In this document: in pieces, positions 62,101-64,000 of the stretch
Layout: each line of letters starts with the position of its first letter
How positions within the stretch are numbered: the first letter of the stretch is position 1
From: Nautilus pompilius
Taxonomy: Eukaryota; Mollusca; Cephalopoda; Nautilida; Nautilidae
DNA: 64,000 nt
Reading direction: 5' to 3'
Assembly: GCA_018389105.1 (NCBI GenBank)
Contig: JACATO010000049.1
Span: 744,001-808,000 of the forward strand
Position numbers and translations under genes: made by a program
Notes under the pieces: generated by a model
Told to the model about the DNA's origin: nothing
Database searches by the model: none
The model's input: only the letters and a program-made list of their open reading frames with translations

Positions 62101-64000
62101 ATTAATTTTTTATTCAACAATTGAAAAAGATATTACTAATACTCACAATGATAAATATAATTCTGAATTTTGATGTTCCCCAGCATTTCAACTCCGATAG
62201 TTTTTGGGTTGGTGGAAGTCAGGGTTCAGCTTTTATGGCTGTTAAAAACCTTTAGGAAGTATAAAATCAGATTTAAAAATGCGGCGATCAGAAGCTGGGT
62301 ATCGGGCGGGCTGGCACTGAAACCATACGGCAGTCTTATTATTATGTGAATATGTCAAATCCTACAAGCTATGCTAGTGCGTAATATTATCCAAATTTAA
62401 AGTGTTGACTAATGACCATTATTTTATTGCTAATTATTAATTAATACTGTGGATTTTTAGCGGAGGCCGAAAGCTGTAGCTGCCAGCAGAAGGGCTGTTG
62501 GCCAACCATTTTTGGCCTTTCATCGGAAACCGAGCTCGACTATTGTTTCGATGGGGAACTTAAATATTCTGTTACACAATCATTCCTAAATCTGGTTACA
62601 CCCAGCCATTAACACCGACACACGACACAGAAAACGGACATTCTGGTATATTGTTGCATTGAAATGTGGATATAATGCATTATCTATCTTCGAAACAGCA
62701 CAAAGACAATTCAGGATAGGAAAGGGCAGATTGACGGAATTCTTGAATATCATTCGTTTCATGGTGCCCAGAAGTTAAGGTAGAAAATTCATGTCATAAG
62801 GGCAACACTCCAGGATCTAATGACAACATTCAGCGCCCCCTAGAGACAGCACTTGATTGCAAAGTTTTTTTTTATTTTAGAAACATCTAAAAGCCGCCGA
62901 TATTTCTGATTTCTCCAATATACTCGTTGACCCCGATGTCTCGACTTGTTGTTTCTAGGGTTCTGGGTTCCATCGTTCACCTTTTGAGAAAGAAAACAAA
63001 AGATCAAATAAGAGGCCCTAAATCATGTTAACACATAGTCGCATTGAAGGTCGTCGGAACCTGATCGGTTGTTCGTTATGCGAGCGAGACGTTTCAGCGA
63101 GTCCCGCCCTTAGATTTATTCCCCTCTGGTCGACGGGTGCAGTCCGGACCCGTTTGTACCCAGAACAGCCGAACCAGCGCGAGAGACGACATCGATCCGG
63201 GTAGATACCCTACACCTTACGGACAATAAATACAATAAAATTGAAGTGAACAGTTTCCTTATCGCGAAAATAGCGACTAAGCCGGAATTCAAAATGGGGA
63301 AAGAAAATCGAGAAAATACATAAAAAATAAAGATGGAAAAAATTTAATTTTTTTTTTTTTTTAATTTTAGAAATAAAATTGGTCATTATTAACAATATTA
63401 GGAATGAGTTTATTTTTTACATGCTGTATTTTGATTTCGCTGTCAGGTGAAACGGTAAAAAATAGCCTTGGATAGGGGAGGGAGACGTCCAAGGTACCTG
63501 TCGATAGGTGTTACACAAATGTAGGGCGTGTATTTCTAGAAATCTGACCCCCCCTTAATTCTTTATCAGAAGTTTGTATCTTTATGTAGAGTTTAATGAA
63601 AAATCAGTTACCTTACATAACAAAAACGGTTTCCCAGCCTTAAAAGTAACGCGATCACCATTCGCCACTCCCGTATTTAGTCATGGCGGCGGCTGGCCAA
63701 CGACCTCGACCTTCCTGCCATAGCCAACCAGGGCGGCCCGGAACATTCGAGACCTCGTGGAGTCAGCGGGTGGATAAATCAACTCGAACCATCTTCGCTT
63801 TAATAAATTTACTTCGCCGTGCCGCTCTCACATCGTAAATAACGCGGCAACCATCCAAGACAGGATTCTATTTGAGGTAACCTTAAATAAGCATAGCGAG
63901 CGACACAAGTCCTCGCAGTACAGTGCTGCCCCCTCTCTTAGCGAATTAACGACCAAGAGAGCTAACTCCGGCACCCCACGGAAACAACGAACTACGTGAT
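59177..64000. other. intergenic CpG-retaining sequence, no firm gene
   Basis: Upstream flank of MGST3. Open frames at 60634-60831, 60953-61270 and 61758-61955 are short and show no domain that I know. Near the right end, an ATG at 63683 in the context TCATGGCGGCGG opens a 51-codon frame (MAAAGQRPRPSCHSQPGRPG). It could be the start of another gene or a promoter with a CATGGCGGC (YY1-like) element. I found no tandem array or transposon end here. Confidence 0.3.

Overview
This is genomic DNA from an invertebrate animal: genes are split by GT-AG introns, one gene is a complete single-domain arginine kinase (the invertebrate counterpart of creatine kinase), and the rest is rich in DNA transposons, a Ty3/Gypsy fossil, LINE pieces, microsatellites and minisatellites. 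The arginine kinase reads to me as lophotrochozoan, probably molluscan, but that is from memory and not from a search. CpG content is mosaic: roughly 1-27 kb and 45-57 kb look AT-rich and CpG-poor, while 27-44 kb and 58-64 kb keep many CpGs. This fits the gene-body methylation pattern of many invertebrates.

Layout. (1) 1-11 kb: the 3' end of an unrecognised plus-strand gene for a coiled-coil protein. At least five exons join in phase. Its introns hold a complete-ended hAT transposon (2558-4769) and a deleted copy of a second transposon family (8762-9989). (2) 13.2-16.1 kb: a hAT element with a perfect 8-bp target duplication and a mariner inserted inside it. (3) 16.3-19.7 kb: a degraded Ty3/Gypsy fossil on the minus strand. 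(4) 24-27 kb: fragments of ZMYM/SCAND3-type hAT transposase. (5) 27-43 kb: CpG-rich, mostly intergenic DNA with a second copy of the 8.8-kb transposon family, a third hAT (34562-35885), LINE remnants and a few weak candidate first exons. (6) 43.1-50.2 kb: arginine kinase on the plus strand, six coding exons, 350 residues, with a TATA/CCAAT promoter. (7) 51.1-59.0 kb: a microsomal glutathione S-transferase 3 (MGST3) gene on the minus strand, five coding exons, 144 residues, tail to tail with arginine kinase.

The outstanding observation is in MGST3. What looks like an ordinary 74-bp minisatellite at 54107-55720 is a head-to-tail array of 22 copies of MGST3 coding exon 2. Each unit is the 65-nt exon plus a 9-nt linker, GTAAGTCAG, that carries both a consensus 5' splice site and a CAG 3' splice site. 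Only the copy nearest exon 1 keeps a real polypyrimidine tract. The farthest copy, where the ancestral donor should lie, has lost its GT. The gene therefore appears to depend on a donor inside the array, followed by about twenty more near-identical donor sites in the same intron.

The two confident genes are metabolic: arginine kinase buffers ATP, and MGST3 is a membrane glutathione-dependent transferase/peroxidase. Nothing in the sequence suggests that they act in one pathway. Their relation is positional (convergent 3' ends about 0.5 kb apart), and each has a large minisatellite in its first intron.
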